From SIG440 sp045592585 (GTDB taxonomy: Bacteria > Bacillota > Clostridia > Monoglobales > Monoglobaceae): DNA of 64,000 nucleotides. The notes beneath the pieces are model-generated. The model worked only from the letters and a program-made list of their open reading frames with translations, did not search any database and was not told the origin of the DNA. The stretch is from the NCBI GenBank assembly GCA_045592585.1, contig JAZNVB010000026.1, positions 1 to 64,000 on the forward strand. Reading direction: 5' to 3'. This document shows, in pieces, positions 23,240-31,250 of the stretch. Position 1 is the stretch's first letter; each line of letters begins with the position of its first letter. The position numbers and the translations under genes were made by a program.

Positions 23240-23605
23240 TTATTCAGAATAACCAAGTGTTGTATAGAATGCAAGATTTGCCTGAGTGTTGTCAAGTCTG
23301 CCGTACTGAAGAACAATAGGGGTATTGCTTGAAACCTTCATAGCATACTGTGTTTCAAAAGGAACTTTAAAACCGCACATATGGTCGATATTGTTCATTC
23401 TGAAGCACTTAACTCTCTTTGCACCAACCTCCCAAACAATGCCTGTGTGGGGTTCTTTATCTGTGAAATAAATGCTTACATCTATTTTTGCATCTGTATC
23501 AGAATCATTAACGATAATAACTGACTCGTGGCCTTTTGCAACGCCTTCGCCTTCCTGAGGAAGTTCACAGTCAGGAATTATCCATTCTTTTTTACCAATA
23601 GCCAT
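23240..23605 (-). CDS. ASRT-family (sensory rhodopsin transducer-like) small-molecule-binding protein
   Basis: A 121-residue beta-rich protein of the ASRT family, named after the Anabaena sensory rhodopsin transducer. Conserved segments are KKEWIIPDCELP near the start, SHESVIIVNDSD-type (here GHESVIIVNDSD), IDVSIYFTDKEPHTGIVWEVGAKRVKCFRMN, and the family's hallmark NTPIVLQYGRLDNTQANLAFYTTLGY at the C-terminus. Family members form beta-sandwich tetramers and are thought to bind small molecules, mostly outside any rhodopsin context; no rhodopsin is seen here. The start ATG at 23605 has SD GGAGAG at good spacing. Neighbours suggest a role with the creatininase- and creatinase-like enzymes. Confidence 0.82.
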   Translation of the reverse strand: MAIGKKEWIIPDCELPQEGEGVAKGHESVIIVNDSDTDAKIDVSIYFTDKEPHTGIVWEVGAKRVKCFRMNNIDHMCGFKVPFETQYAMKVSSNTPIVLQYGRLDNTQANLAFYTTLGYSE

Positions 23606-23635
23606 TTTTATTCTCTCCAATCAATTAGATTTATA

Positions 23636-23885
23636 TAAGGAGCTGTCGCAAAATGCGGCAGCTCCTTTGGGGTGGACGCAAAATAGTGCAGATTGGACAA
23701 ACTGAGACCCGATGCTGTATGCGGATACTGCGAGAGGCGAAGTTTGTTCAAAACGCAAAGCATCTGCAATTGAAATTTGTTGCATAACAAATTTCTACCT
23801 TGGTTTTTTTAGCCTTTATATTCTTTGAAAATGGCTGCATTAAGCCTTTTGCACACTTTGCGTGGTCTGTGCATTTTGCTACTGC
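23636..23885. other. Hairpin-rich intergenic segment between ASRT and creatinase-like genes
   Basis: This 250-bp gap holds no gene but dense secondary-structure potential: GGAGCTGTCGCA (23639-23650) / TGCGGCAGCTCC (23654-23665); GCAGATTGGACAAAC (23688-23702) with GTTTGTTC and GCATCTGC downstream; and a perfect GAAATTTGTT (23772-23781) / AACAAATTTC (23786-23795) with loop GCAT. The first could end a minus-strand transcript arriving from the right. The whole resembles a degenerate repeat or structured leader. No second copy is visible in this window. Confidence 0.45.
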
Positions 23886-23892
23886 CCCTAAA

Positions 23893-25065
23893 TTAGAAAC
23901 CGAGTTCGATGATACCTTTCTTCAGATAGTCTGTCATCTTGTGGCAGCCATCTTTTGTGATAGCGGCACCGATTTCCCATCTGCAGCCGAAGCCGTCGCC
24001 CATGATGAATGTGTCAACCTGGAATGTCATATTTTCTTCCAGCTTGTAAGTTGAGTCTGTTTCCATCCAGGGTGGCTCAACCTCGATCATACCTGTTCCG
24101 TGACAAGGTCCGTAAACATAGCTGTCTTTGAAACCATTTTCAACATACATATTATAGAAATTCTTAGCAACGCTATCTGCCATAACGCCAGCTTTGAGCT
24201 GGTCGATTGTCCAGTCGTGAGCTTCCTTACAGAATTCAACAACTCTTCTTCTTTCACCTTCGAGCTTACCCATAGCGATGGGAAGACCGATAGCAGGTGA
24301 ATAACCGTCAATCTTAGCAGAAAGGTTAAGCTGAACGATATCGTTCTTGCCAATTGTTCTGTAGCCTGAACGTGAAATTGCGTGGCTTGTTGACTTTTCG
24401 CTGAATACATACATAGGAAGACCTTCGTATTCTGCGCCTTCTTCGTAGATAACCTTCTGTGCGATACCAACCATCTGAAGTTCGGTTACGCCGGGCTTAA
24501 GGTTGCGGATAACTTCGTCTGTTGCAATGTCAACGATTCTGAAGCCTTCCTGAATACAAGCAAGCTCGTTAGCTGACTTAATCTTTCTCAGGTTAACCAT
24601 AATATCGTTGCACTTAACGATTTCAGCTTCAGGATAGCTGTCCTTAAGACCTTCATAGATGGGGAGTGTGCACTCTACATAGCTACCAAGACCAATCTTG
24701 ATTTTGCTGCCTGTAACACCGATAGCCTTGAATACATCATTAAATGTATCAGCATGAAGCTCGGGGTAAGAGGGGTCGGCTGATTCTCTGAATTCTCTCA
24801 GGCAGAATACCTTTTCAATCTTGCCAACGTCTTTAGCAAAGATGATACATTCAGGACCAACCATAAGTGCTGCTTCGCCTGTTGCAGAGATAGCAACACC
24901 TGCACGTTCAAACAGAGGCCAGAAACCGCTGAAATATCTAGCGTTTGCGTAGTCTGACTCGGTGGAACATACAACCATTACATCCAGACCTTTTTCTGCA
25001 ACGAGCTTTGCTGCTCTTGCAATTCTTTCTTTGTACTCATAATCGGGAATACAAATTCTTGACAT
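23893..25065 (-). CDS. Creatinase/prolidase-fold (M24) protein lacking metal-ligand aspartates
   Basis: A 390-residue protein of the M24 pita-bread fold with an N-terminal creatinase-type domain (residues 1-160: MVVCSTESDYANARYFSGF) and a C-terminal catalytic-fold domain. Active M24 peptidases have DxGAxxxGYxSDxTR; here the stretch reads NLSAKIDGYSPAIG, so both Asp ligands are gone. His is kept in CHGTGMIEVEPP, the TxEP Glu reads VDTF, and the last Glu is kept in RWEIGAAIT. Creatinase itself works without metal using His and Glu residues of this fold, so this may be a metal-free hydrolase rather than Xaa-Pro peptidase. SD GGAG precedes the ATG. It lies near a creatininase-family gene. Confidence 0.82.
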   Translation of the reverse strand: MSRICIPDYEYKERIARAAKLVAEKGLDVMVVCSTESDYANARYFSGFWPLFERAGVAISATGEAALMVGPECIIFAKDVGKIEKVFCLREFRESADPSYPELHADTFNDVFKAIGVTGSKIKIGLGSYVECTLPIYEGLKDSYPEAEIVKCNDIMVNLRKIKSANELACIQEGFRIVDIATDEVIRNLKPGVTELQMVGIAQKVIYEEGAEYEGLPMYVFSEKSTSHAISRSGYRTIGKNDIVQLNLSAKIDGYSPAIGLPIAMGKLEGERRRVVEFCKEAHDWTIDQLKAGVMADSVAKNFYNMYVENGFKDSYVYGPCHGTGMIEVEPPWMETDSTYKLEENMTFQVDTFIMGDGFGCRWEIGAAITKDGCHKMTDYLKKGIIELGF

Positions 25066-25096
25066 AAAAACATCTCCTGTCTTTAATATAATTTTT

Positions 25097-25112
25097 CGGG
25101 GATACCACCCCG
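25097..25112 (-). other. Short hairpin in the leader of the creatinase-like gene
   Basis: On the minus strand CGGGG and CCCCG pair around TGGTAT, about 30 nt upstream of the start codon. The rest of the 25066-25203 gap is AT-rich. Role unknown; see the rejected T-box reading. Confidence 0.35.
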
Positions 25113-25203
25113 TTTAATTTTTCTTACATTAAATATACCATAAAAAATGCTTTTTGTCTTTGAACTATATTCACTAAAATTTGCACAATCGTAAATTTAT
25201 TTA

Positions 25204-25239
25204 AAATGGGGATGATAAAATTGTATCACCCCCATTTTA
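25204..25239 (-). terminator. Terminator of the ctsR-clpC operon
   Basis: Immediately after the clpC stop, AAAATGGGG-TGATA pairs with TATCA-CCCC-CATTTT around a short AT loop (one bulged base), followed on the minus strand by an A/T-rich tract. It separates clpC from the downstream creatinase-like gene. Confidence 0.75.
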
Positions 25240-25241
25240 AA

Positions 25242-27704
25242 TTATTTTGTAATTATGAACTTATCCTCTGCAAAGTCAATTTTTATGCTGTCGCCGGATT
25301 TAATTTCACCACTGAGCATTTTTTCGGCAACCATATCCTCAATATCGCTTTGTATTGCACGGCGAAGAGGTCTTGCGCCAAAGCTGGGGTCAAAGCCTGT
25401 GTCGGCAATACGGTCAACTGCAGCATCTGTGAACTCTGCGGTGATGTCGTTTGCGGCAATCCTTTCTTTAAGGATGTCAAGCATCTTTGCAGCTATTGCC
25501 TTGATGTCGTCCTTTACAAGCTGACGGAAAACAATAATGTCATCAATTCTGTTTAAAAATTCGGGACGGAAGGCACGTTTAAGCTCGCCCAGGACATCTG
25601 ACTTAATCTTGTTATAGTCTTTTTCTGTGTCCGAAGCAGCCGCCGCAAAGCCAAGTGACTTGGTTTCGGTTATCATTCTTGCGCCCAGGTTTGATGTCAT
25701 AATTATAACAGTGTTGCGGAAGTCAACACGTCTGCCCTGAGAGTCGGTAAGGATGCCGTCCTCTAAAATTTGCAGCAGAATGTTAAACACATCGGGGTGA
25801 GCCTTTTCGATTTCGTCAAAAAGGATTACCGAGTATGGCTTTCTGCGCACCTTTTCGGTGAGCTGACCGCCCTCGTCATAGCCCACATAACCGGGAGGCG
25901 AACCAACTAAGCGTGATACGGCGTGTTTTTCCATGTATTCTGACATGTCAACGCGGATAAGGGCATCCTCGTCGCCAAACATTGCCTCGGCAAGTGCTTT
26001 TGAAAGCTCGGTTTTACCAACACCTGTGGGGCCAAGGAAGATGAAGGAGCCAATGGGGCGTTTGGGGTCTTTAAGACCAACGCGGCCACGGCGGATTGCC
26101 TTTGAAACTGCGGTGACAGCTTCGTTCTGACCGATAACACGGCGGTGCAGTTCTTCCTCAAGGCGGAGGAGTCTTTCGCTTTCGCCCTCTTCGATTGCTT
26201 TTACGGGAACACCTGTCCAGGAGGAAACGATTTCTGCAATTTCGTTGGGGGTAACCTCGGTATTTTCGCCACGGCTTTCGTTTTCCCAGGTTTCCTTCTG
26301 GGCTTTAAGGCTTTCGGTCAGCGCTTTTTCTTCGTCACGGAGTTTAGCTGCCTTTTCGTATTCCTGAGCAGCAATTGCCGCTTCTTTTTCTTTGCGCAAG
26401 CCTTCAATTTTGTCTTCGGTTTCCTTTACATCCGGGGGTGCGGTAAGAGTTTTTATGCGGATTCTGGATGCTGCCTCGTCAATAAGGTCGATGGCTTTAT
26501 CAGGTAAAAATCTGTCGGGGATATATCGGATTGACATTTTTACTGCCGCCTCAAGAGCGCTGTCGGTAATTTTTACACGGTGGTGTGCCTCGTATTTGTC
26601 ACGGATGCCTTTAAGAATTTCAATGCTTTCCTCGTAGCTTGGCTCGTCAAGAATAATTGACTGAAAACGGCGTTCCAATGCGGAGTCTTTTTCGATATAT
26701 TTGCGATATTCCTCTAATGTTGTTGCACCGATAATCTGTATTTCACCACGGGAAAGGGCAGGCTTTAAGATGTTTGCTGCATCAATTGCGCCTTCTGCCG
26801 CACCTGCGCCGATTATGGTGTGAATTTCGTCAATAAAAAGAATTATGTTTCCTGCCTTGTGGATTTCTTCCATAACGCCTTTAAGACGTTCTTCAAATTC
26901 GCCACGGTATTTTGCTCCTGCCACCATTGAAGAAAGGTCAAGGGTGATAACCTTTTTGTCTTTGAGAATTTCGGGCACAAGCCCCTGAACAATTTTTTGT
27001 GCAAGACCTTCGGCAACGGCGGTTTTACCAACACCGGGCTCGCCGATAAGGCAAGGATTGTTTTTGGTTCTGCGGCTGAGAATTTGTATAACACGCTCAA
27101 TTACTTTGTCGCGGCCGATAATGGGGTCAAGCTTGAGCTCTCTTGCCATTTTGGTAAGGTCGCGGCCGAACTTGTCAAGGGTGGGTGTTTTTGCTCCCAC
27201 TGGTTTTTTTGAGTTGGGATTAACGGTATCTGCCGCAGGACCTTCGTTGGCAATTTCGCCAAAATTGTTGTCATTCATCAGCTTCATAATATCCGAATAC
27301 AGCTTTTGAGGGCTTACATCAAGGTCAGCAATTATACGGACAGCAAGGCTCTCGTTTTCACGCAGAATTGCAATCAGAATATGTTCTGTGCCGATATAGT
27401 TGTGATTAAGGCGTCTTGCCTCGGTGTAGCTGTGCTCTAAAACACTTTTTGTCCGTGGGGTAAAGCCAATTCCGGGATTGTTTATGGGAAGGTCGGTGCC
27501 CACAAAGAATTCTATTTTGCTGATAATTTTGCTGTCGGTTACTCCGTTTTCAGCCAGAACCTTGGCGGCAACGCCTCCGCCCTCTTTAACAAGACCAAGG
27601 AGCAGGTGCTCGGTGCCTATATAGTTGTGGCCCATATCCATAGCGCATTGTCCTGCTAAATTTATAGCACTTTTTGCACGTTCGGTAAGTTTTTGTTCAA
27701 ACAT
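25242..27704 (-). CDS. clpC: ATP-dependent Clp protease ATP-binding subunit ClpC
   Basis: An 820-residue Hsp100 unfoldase. It has two N-terminal Clp_N repeats (residues 1-145, TEHLLLGLV and TEHILIAIL), AAA+ domain 1 with GEPGVGKTAVAEG near 215, the UVR-type middle-domain segment (about 420-470, EYEKAAKLRDEE) that binds McsA/MecA-like adaptors, AAA+ domain 2 with GPTGVGKTELSKAL near 555, and a C-terminal D2-small domain. It unfolds substrates, including McsB-phosphorylated proteins, for ClpP. It is the last gene of ctsR-mcsA-mcsB-clpC; expression is expected to be heat-induced through CtsR. Confidence 0.97.
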   Translation of the reverse strand: MFEQKLTERAKSAINLAGQCAMDMGHNYIGTEHLLLGLVKEGGGVAAKVLAENGVTDSKIISKIEFFVGTDLPINNPGIGFTPRTKSVLEHSYTEARRLNHNYIGTEHILIAILRENESLAVRIIADLDVSPQKLYSDIMKLMNDNNFGEIANEGPAADTVNPNSKKPVGAKTPTLDKFGRDLTKMARELKLDPIIGRDKVIERVIQILSRRTKNNPCLIGEPGVGKTAVAEGLAQKIVQGLVPEILKDKKVITLDLSSMVAGAKYRGEFEERLKGVMEEIHKAGNIILFIDEIHTIIGAGAAEGAIDAANILKPALSRGEIQIIGATTLEEYRKYIEKDSALERRFQSIILDEPSYEESIEILKGIRDKYEAHHRVKITDSALEAAVKMSIRYIPDRFLPDKAIDLIDEAASRIRIKTLTAPPDVKETEDKIEGLRKEKEAAIAAQEYEKAAKLRDEEKALTESLKAQKETWENESRGENTEVTPNEIAEIVSSWTGVPVKAIEEGESERLLRLEEELHRRVIGQNEAVTAVSKAIRRGRVGLKDPKRPIGSFIFLGPTGVGKTELSKALAEAMFGDEDALIRVDMSEYMEKHAVSRLVGSPPGYVGYDEGGQLTEKVRRKPYSVILFDEIEKAHPDVFNILLQILEDGILTDSQGRRVDFRNTVIIMTSNLGARMITETKSLGFAAAASDTEKDYNKIKSDVLGELKRAFRPEFLNRIDDIIVFRQLVKDDIKAIAAKMLDILKERIAANDITAEFTDAAVDRIADTGFDPSFGARPLRRAIQSDIEDMVAEKMLSGEIKSGDSIKIDFAEDKFIITK

Positions 27705-27727
27705 AGCTGAATCTTCCTTTCTGTTAG

Positions 27728-28720
27728 TTATTTCAATGCTTCATTTACAAGCTCTGCACGTTTAAGGTCGCGTTCAAGAGCTGTGGTAAGGTTGTGGTTT
27801 TTAATAATGGTTGCGGGAAGTGTATCATAGAATACTTTGGTTAAAGTTTCCATATTGATATCTTTGATTATTCCCAGATTTATGCCCCATCTTACATCCG
27901 ATAAAAGATTTGCGGTTTCGGCAGACGAAAGAATTCTTGCATTGGTGAGAATTCCATAGGAACGCATAATTCTGTCTTCAAAACGGAATTTATCCTGAGA
28001 ATAAAGGTTCTGCCCAAGGGTACGTTCTTTTTCGATTATGTCGGTTATCAGACGGGTAAGTTTTTCGATGGTTTCTTCTTCGGATGAGCCAAGTGTTACC
28101 TGATTTGAAATCTGATATATATTTCCCTGAGCTTTGCTTCCTTCTCCGTAAAGACCCCGTACGGTGACTCCCAGCTTTGAAAGGGAACGGATGATTGCTT
28201 CCATTCTGCCTGTTGACGAGAGCGAGGGAAGGTGTAACATCACAGATGCTCTCATTCCTGTGCCCACGTTGGTGGGGCAGCAGGTAAGGTATCCAAAATC
28301 CTTGTGAAAGCCATAGTCAACCGATTTTTCAAGCTGGTCGTCAAGATGGTTGGCAGCATCAAGGCAGGCAGAAAGGTCAAACCCCGGTGCCATTGCCTGA
28401 ATACGGATATGGTCTTCCTCGTTGAGCATAATACATTCGGTACAGCTTTCGTTGGTAAGAATTCCGCACTGCCTTTTGTTTTCAATCATTTCGGGGCTGG
28501 TTAGATGACATTCGCAAAGAGCCTGCCTCTGAACGGCAGACATTGCCGAAAAGTCAATGAAACGCATATCAGGCAGAGCTTCCCTGACTTTGTCTAAAAC
28601 CTCGGTTTGTTGCTGGGTTGTCATTGCGTTGCCAAAGGGAAGGTCGGCGATGTTTCTTGCAAGACGAACACGGGAGGAGAGGACTATATCACCTGATGGT
28701 CCAAACTTTGTGTACCACAT
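27728..28720 (-). CDS. mcsB: Protein-arginine kinase McsB
   Basis: A 330-residue protein of the ATP:guanido phosphotransferase fold that phosphorylates arginines to mark proteins, including CtsR, for ClpCP. Seen are VLSSRVRLARNIADLPF near the start, IMLNEEDHIRIQAM with the substrate Glu, FGYLTCCPTNVGTGMRASVMLHLP near residue 150 with the conserved Cys, and a C-terminal GILTNARILSSAE region. The start overlaps the mcsA end region with 1 nt between them, so translation is probably coupled. Confidence 0.95.
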   Translation of the reverse strand: MWYTKFGPSGDIVLSSRVRLARNIADLPFGNAMTTQQQTEVLDKVREALPDMRFIDFSAMSAVQRQALCECHLTSPEMIENKRQCGILTNESCTECIMLNEEDHIRIQAMAPGFDLSACLDAANHLDDQLEKSVDYGFHKDFGYLTCCPTNVGTGMRASVMLHLPSLSSTGRMEAIIRSLSKLGVTVRGLYGEGSKAQGNIYQISNQVTLGSSEEETIEKLTRLITDIIEKERTLGQNLYSQDKFRFEDRIMRSYGILTNARILSSAETANLLSDVRWGINLGIIKDINMETLTKVFYDTLPATIIKNHNLTTALERDLKRAELVNEALK

Positions 28721-28721
28721 A

Positions 28722-29237
28722 TTATTTCTCTCCTTTCTGCTGATTTTCTTTAAGCTCGTTTATTTTGTCACGCAGGGTTGCGGCTTCTTCAAAGTTCTGT
28801 TCCATAACTGCGCGATTAAGCTTTGTTTGCAACTGTTCAATTTGGTCGGCGGTTTTTATATCCTTGCCTGCCCTTGCTGGGATTTTGCCTGTGTGATGCG
28901 TGCTGCCGTGAATTTGCTTTAAAGGCCGCAACAGCAAATCCTGAAACACGGTGTAACAGTTGCAGCAGCCTGGCTTCCCTGATTTAATAAATTGACCTTG
29001 GGTCATTCCGCACAAATCACATTTTTTGGTGGGCACGCTTGATGAAATCTTTGGCTGGCTGCCCCACAATCCGTTAAACAGACTGTCAAACTCGGTGTCG
29101 AAGCCCGATTTAAAGCTGAAAAAGTCCTGATTTTCTTCGGCACATTCCCGGCAAAGATACATTTCGGTTTTATGACCGTTGATTATCTGTGTTATATGTG
29201 TGGTTGCATCGTTCTGATTACATTTTTGACATTTCAT
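28722..29237 (-). CDS. mcsA: McsA, activator of protein-arginine kinase
   Basis: A 171-residue zinc-binding co-factor of McsB. Two CXXC pairs are visible at the N-terminus (CQKCNQND and LCREC) and further ones at KCDLCGMTQ and GCCNCYTVF. The C-terminal UVR motif NFEEAATLRDKINELKE binds ClpC/McsB partners. I chose ATG 29237 (MKCQKC), spaced from GGGATGG; an ATG four codons earlier overlaps the SD. Lies between ctsR and mcsB in the canonical order. Confidence 0.93.
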   Translation of the reverse strand: MKCQKCNQNDATTHITQIINGHKTEMYLCRECAEENQDFFSFKSGFDTEFDSLFNGLWGSQPKISSSVPTKKCDLCGMTQGQFIKSGKPGCCNCYTVFQDLLLRPLKQIHGSTHHTGKIPARAGKDIKTADQIEQLQTKLNRAVMEQNFEEAATLRDKINELKENQQKGEK

Positions 29238-29254
29238 AAAGAAAACCATCCCTT

Positions 29255-29698
29255 CTAAACAAGATTTACCAATATATTTTTAAGCATTTTTGCCCGTACT
29301 ATGTCACGCTCGGGGCGGCTGATAATAATTGAATTGTCGCTGAGTGCCGCCATAATAATTTTTGCTTCCTTGTGTGTTAAAAGCTCTGCGGAATATAGCT
29401 CGTTGATTACCGCATTGGCACTTGCCGATGTAATGCTGTTCCCGATTGCATTGACTATATGCAGAATAAGATGTTCGTTTTCGGGAACAGTTTTGGTTAT
29501 CCTGATATACCCACCGCCGCCACGCCGGCTTTCAACGCTGTAGCCCCTTTCGGGAGAGAAGCGGGTGGATATAACATAGTTTATCTGTGAGGGAACACAG
29601 TTAAACCGATTTGCAAGTTCGTTTCGCTGCAGTTCAATCTCACGGCTTTCCTCAAGCATTTCCTTGATAAATTCTTCTATTATATTACTTAGTTTCAT
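29255..29698 (-). CDS. ctsR: Transcriptional repressor CtsR
   Basis: A 147-residue class III heat-shock repressor. The winged HTH includes QRNELANRFNCVPSQINYVISTRFSPERGYSVESRRGGGGYIRI (read here as HTH plus the glycine-rich thermosensing wing, residues 25-70), with the RGGGG loop that senses heat intact. The C-terminal half is the dimerisation and McsB-contact domain. First gene of the operon; a CtsR box overlaps its own promoter, implying autoregulation. Confidence 0.96.
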   Translation of the reverse strand: MKLSNIIEEFIKEMLEESREIELQRNELANRFNCVPSQINYVISTRFSPERGYSVESRRGGGGYIRITKTVPENEHLILHIVNAIGNSITSASANAVINELYSAELLTHKEAKIIMAALSDNSIIISRPERDIVRAKMLKNILVNLV

Positions 29699-29726
29699 CT
29701 TATATCACCTCTAAGTGTTTTTTGAC

Positions 29727-29779
29727 TTTGACTTTCTTTGACCTTGACTTTATTATAGCAAAAATTTTTCTTTTGTCAA
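29727..29779 (-). promoter_or_regulatory. ctsR operon promoter with CtsR operator
   Basis: Read on the minus strand: TTGACA (complement of 29774-29779), 16-bp spacer, TATAAT (29752-29757), then the tandem heptad GGTCAAA-GAA-AGTCAAA (29727-29743), matching the CtsR consensus RGTCAAA-NAN-RGTCAAA. A third AGTCAAA half-site overlaps toward the gene. The operator covers the predicted transcription start. Confidence 0.9.
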
Positions 29780-29795
29780 TAGGTTTTTGTAAAAA

Positions 29796-29812
29796 AGTCA
29801 GGAAAGGTCAAA
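29796..29812 (+). promoter_or_regulatory. Second, degenerate CtsR-like box facing madL
   Basis: AGTCAGG-AAA-GGTCAAA has the heptad-NAN-heptad spacing with two mismatches in the first half. It lies between the ctsR promoter and the divergent madL promoter and could strengthen repression of ctsR or couple madL to CtsR. Confidence 0.45.
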
Positions 29813-29838
29813 TTTTTTTAAAAAAATTTGTCAAATGT

Positions 29839-29867
29839 TTGCAATTATTGATGATTTAGTATATAAT
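29839..29867 (+). promoter_or_regulatory. Promoter of madLM
   Basis: TTGCAA (29839-29844), 17-bp spacer, TATAAT (29862-29867), about 50 nt upstream of the madL start and divergent from the ctsR promoter. Confidence 0.7.
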
Positions 29868-29915
29868 AAACTGGTTTGAAAAAAAGCAAGCAAAAAAGGA
29901 AAGGAATGATTGTTT

Positions 29916-30293
29916 GTGATTTATGGTGTAGCATTACTTGCGGGCTGTATGTTTGTAGGTTCATTCATCGGAAACATTCTCGGCCTCCTTACAGGGGTTA
30001 ACTCAGATGTTGGCGGTGTTGGATTTGCAATGTTATTGCTTTTGATTGTAACAAATTCAAAAAAGATAACTTCATGGTTGCCCAAGGATTATGAAAAGGG
30101 TATTGATTTCTGGAGTAAAATGTTTATTCCTGTAATCATAGCAATGTCTATGTCACAGAATGTTATTGCTGCTCTTTCTCAGGGTTGGCTTGCCATTGCG
30201 GCAGGGCTTGGAGTTGTTGCGGTAGCATTTATGTTTGTACCCATTCTCAATAAATTGGCTCCCGATAAAGCAGATAAGGAGGATGCAGAATAA
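29916..30293 (+). CDS. madL: Malonate transporter subunit MadL
   Basis: A 125-residue membrane protein of the MadL family: IYGVALLAGCMFVGSFIGNILG at the N-terminus, GVNSDVGGVGFAMLLLLI, and four hydrophobic segments. With MadM it forms a sodium-coupled malonate carrier. I favour GTG 29916 (MIYGVALL), 10 nt after AAGGA and matching the family N-terminus, over TTG 29910. No malonate decarboxylase genes are present in the window, so the transported acid is uncertain. The stop overlaps the madM start by one base (TAATG). Confidence 0.85.
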   Translation: MIYGVALLAGCMFVGSFIGNILGLLTGVNSDVGGVGFAMLLLLIVTNSKKITSWLPKDYEKGIDFWSKMFIPVIIAMSMSQNVIAALSQGWLAIAAGLGVVAVAFMFVPILNKLAPDKADKEDAE

Positions 30294-31107
30294 TGAAAGC
30301 GATACTTGATATTATAGCAGATATATTTATCAGCAACGGATTTGTAATGGCATTCCTTATTGTAGGTATTGTGGCAATGTTCTCAAACTTTGTTTCAACA
30401 AAGATAACAAAGGGCAGGATACATAATTCCGCAATAGCAATTTTCCTGGGTCTTGTTCTTGCCTACATTGGTGGAATAATTGCTACTAAATATGGTGTCA
30501 GCAATGGCTGGATTAAGGATGTAAGTGCAGCAAAAAAGGTCTTGCAAATATACCTGTATTTGCAGGAATCGGTGTTCTTGGCGGTTCATCCCTTCGTGAC
30601 TTTGCCATAGTTTCAACAGCTTTTGGTGCAAAGATGTCTGAAATTAAAAAGTGTGGACTTATCGGTGGTGTTTCACTCCTGATAGGTATTGTTGTTACAT
30701 TTATAGTAGGCGTGCTTATTTCTGTTGCATTTGGTTACACAGATGCAGTAAGTGCTTCAACCATTGCTGCAGGAACTGTTACCTTTGTTGTTGGCCCTGT
30801 TACCGGCGAAGCTCTCGGTGCCACAGATACAGTTATCACAATTTCTATTGCAGCAGGTGTTGTTAAGTCGATTGCTGTAATGATGCTTACCCCTGTTGTG
30901 GCAAAAAAGATTGGCCTTACCACACCCCGTGCGGCAATGATTTTCGGTGGTCTTATGGGAACAACCAGCGGAACTTCTGCAGGTCTTGCTGCAACAGATG
31001 CAAAGCTTGTGCCCTACGGCGCAATGACCGCTACATTCTATACAGGTCTTGGTTGCCTTTTGTGCCCCACAGTTCTCTATTATCTGACAACATTATTCCT
31101 GCACTAA
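30293..31107 (+). CDS. madM: Malonate transporter subunit MadM, read through a -1 frame change
   Basis: The MadM sequence is divided between two frames. Codons from 30293 give 82 residues (FISNGFVMAFLIVGIVAMF...DVSAAKK), after which the same frame ends early at residue 105. Moving back one base at 30532-30538 gives GLANIPVFAGIGVLGGSSLRDFAIVSTAFGAKMSEIKKCG and continues to 31107, for about 271 residues in total, family-sized. The site is A-AAA-AAG in the zero frame, with a hairpin downstream and AAGGA upstream. Either programmed -1 frameshifting or a one-base loss in the A-run (mutation or assembly error) explains it. The protein has multiple membrane segments and is otherwise intact. Confidence 0.72.
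30515..30566 (+). other. Candidate -1 ribosomal frameshift signal in madM
   Basis: Three parts of a bacterial -1 signal are in register: AAGGA (30515-30519) 12 nt upstream; the slippery heptamer A-AAA-AAG (30532-30538) with zero-frame codons gcA AAA AAG; and a hairpin CTTGCAAATA (30541-30550) / TATTTGCAGG (30557-30566) with loop TACCTG, eight of the pairs starting 4 nt after the heptamer. The arrangement parallels the dnaX frameshift element of E. coli. Confidence 0.6.
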
Positions 31108-31131
31108 AGCAGAACAATCTACAATTACATA

Positions 31132-31174
31132 TAAAGGCGATTTGTGCGAATAACAAATCGCCTTTATTCTTTTT
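31132..31174 (+). terminator. Terminator of madLM
   Basis: AAAGGCGATTTGT (31133-31145) pairs with ACAAATCGCCTTT (31153-31165) around GCGAATA, followed by ATTCTTTTT. Confidence 0.88.
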
Positions 31175-31250
31175 AATGGTATTGCATTTGTTGCAATTTT
31201 GAGATATAATATAATATTGAATTCAATAGAATTGGAACGGTGCTGACACA

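Noticed and set aside
25097..25112. Sequence resembling the T-box core (GGGTGGTA followed by CCCCG) in the leader of the creatinase-like gene
   Set aside because: The leader is under 180 nt, no Stem I or specifier loop can be drawn, the match lacks the invariant ACCGCG, and the gene is not an amino-acid or tRNA gene.
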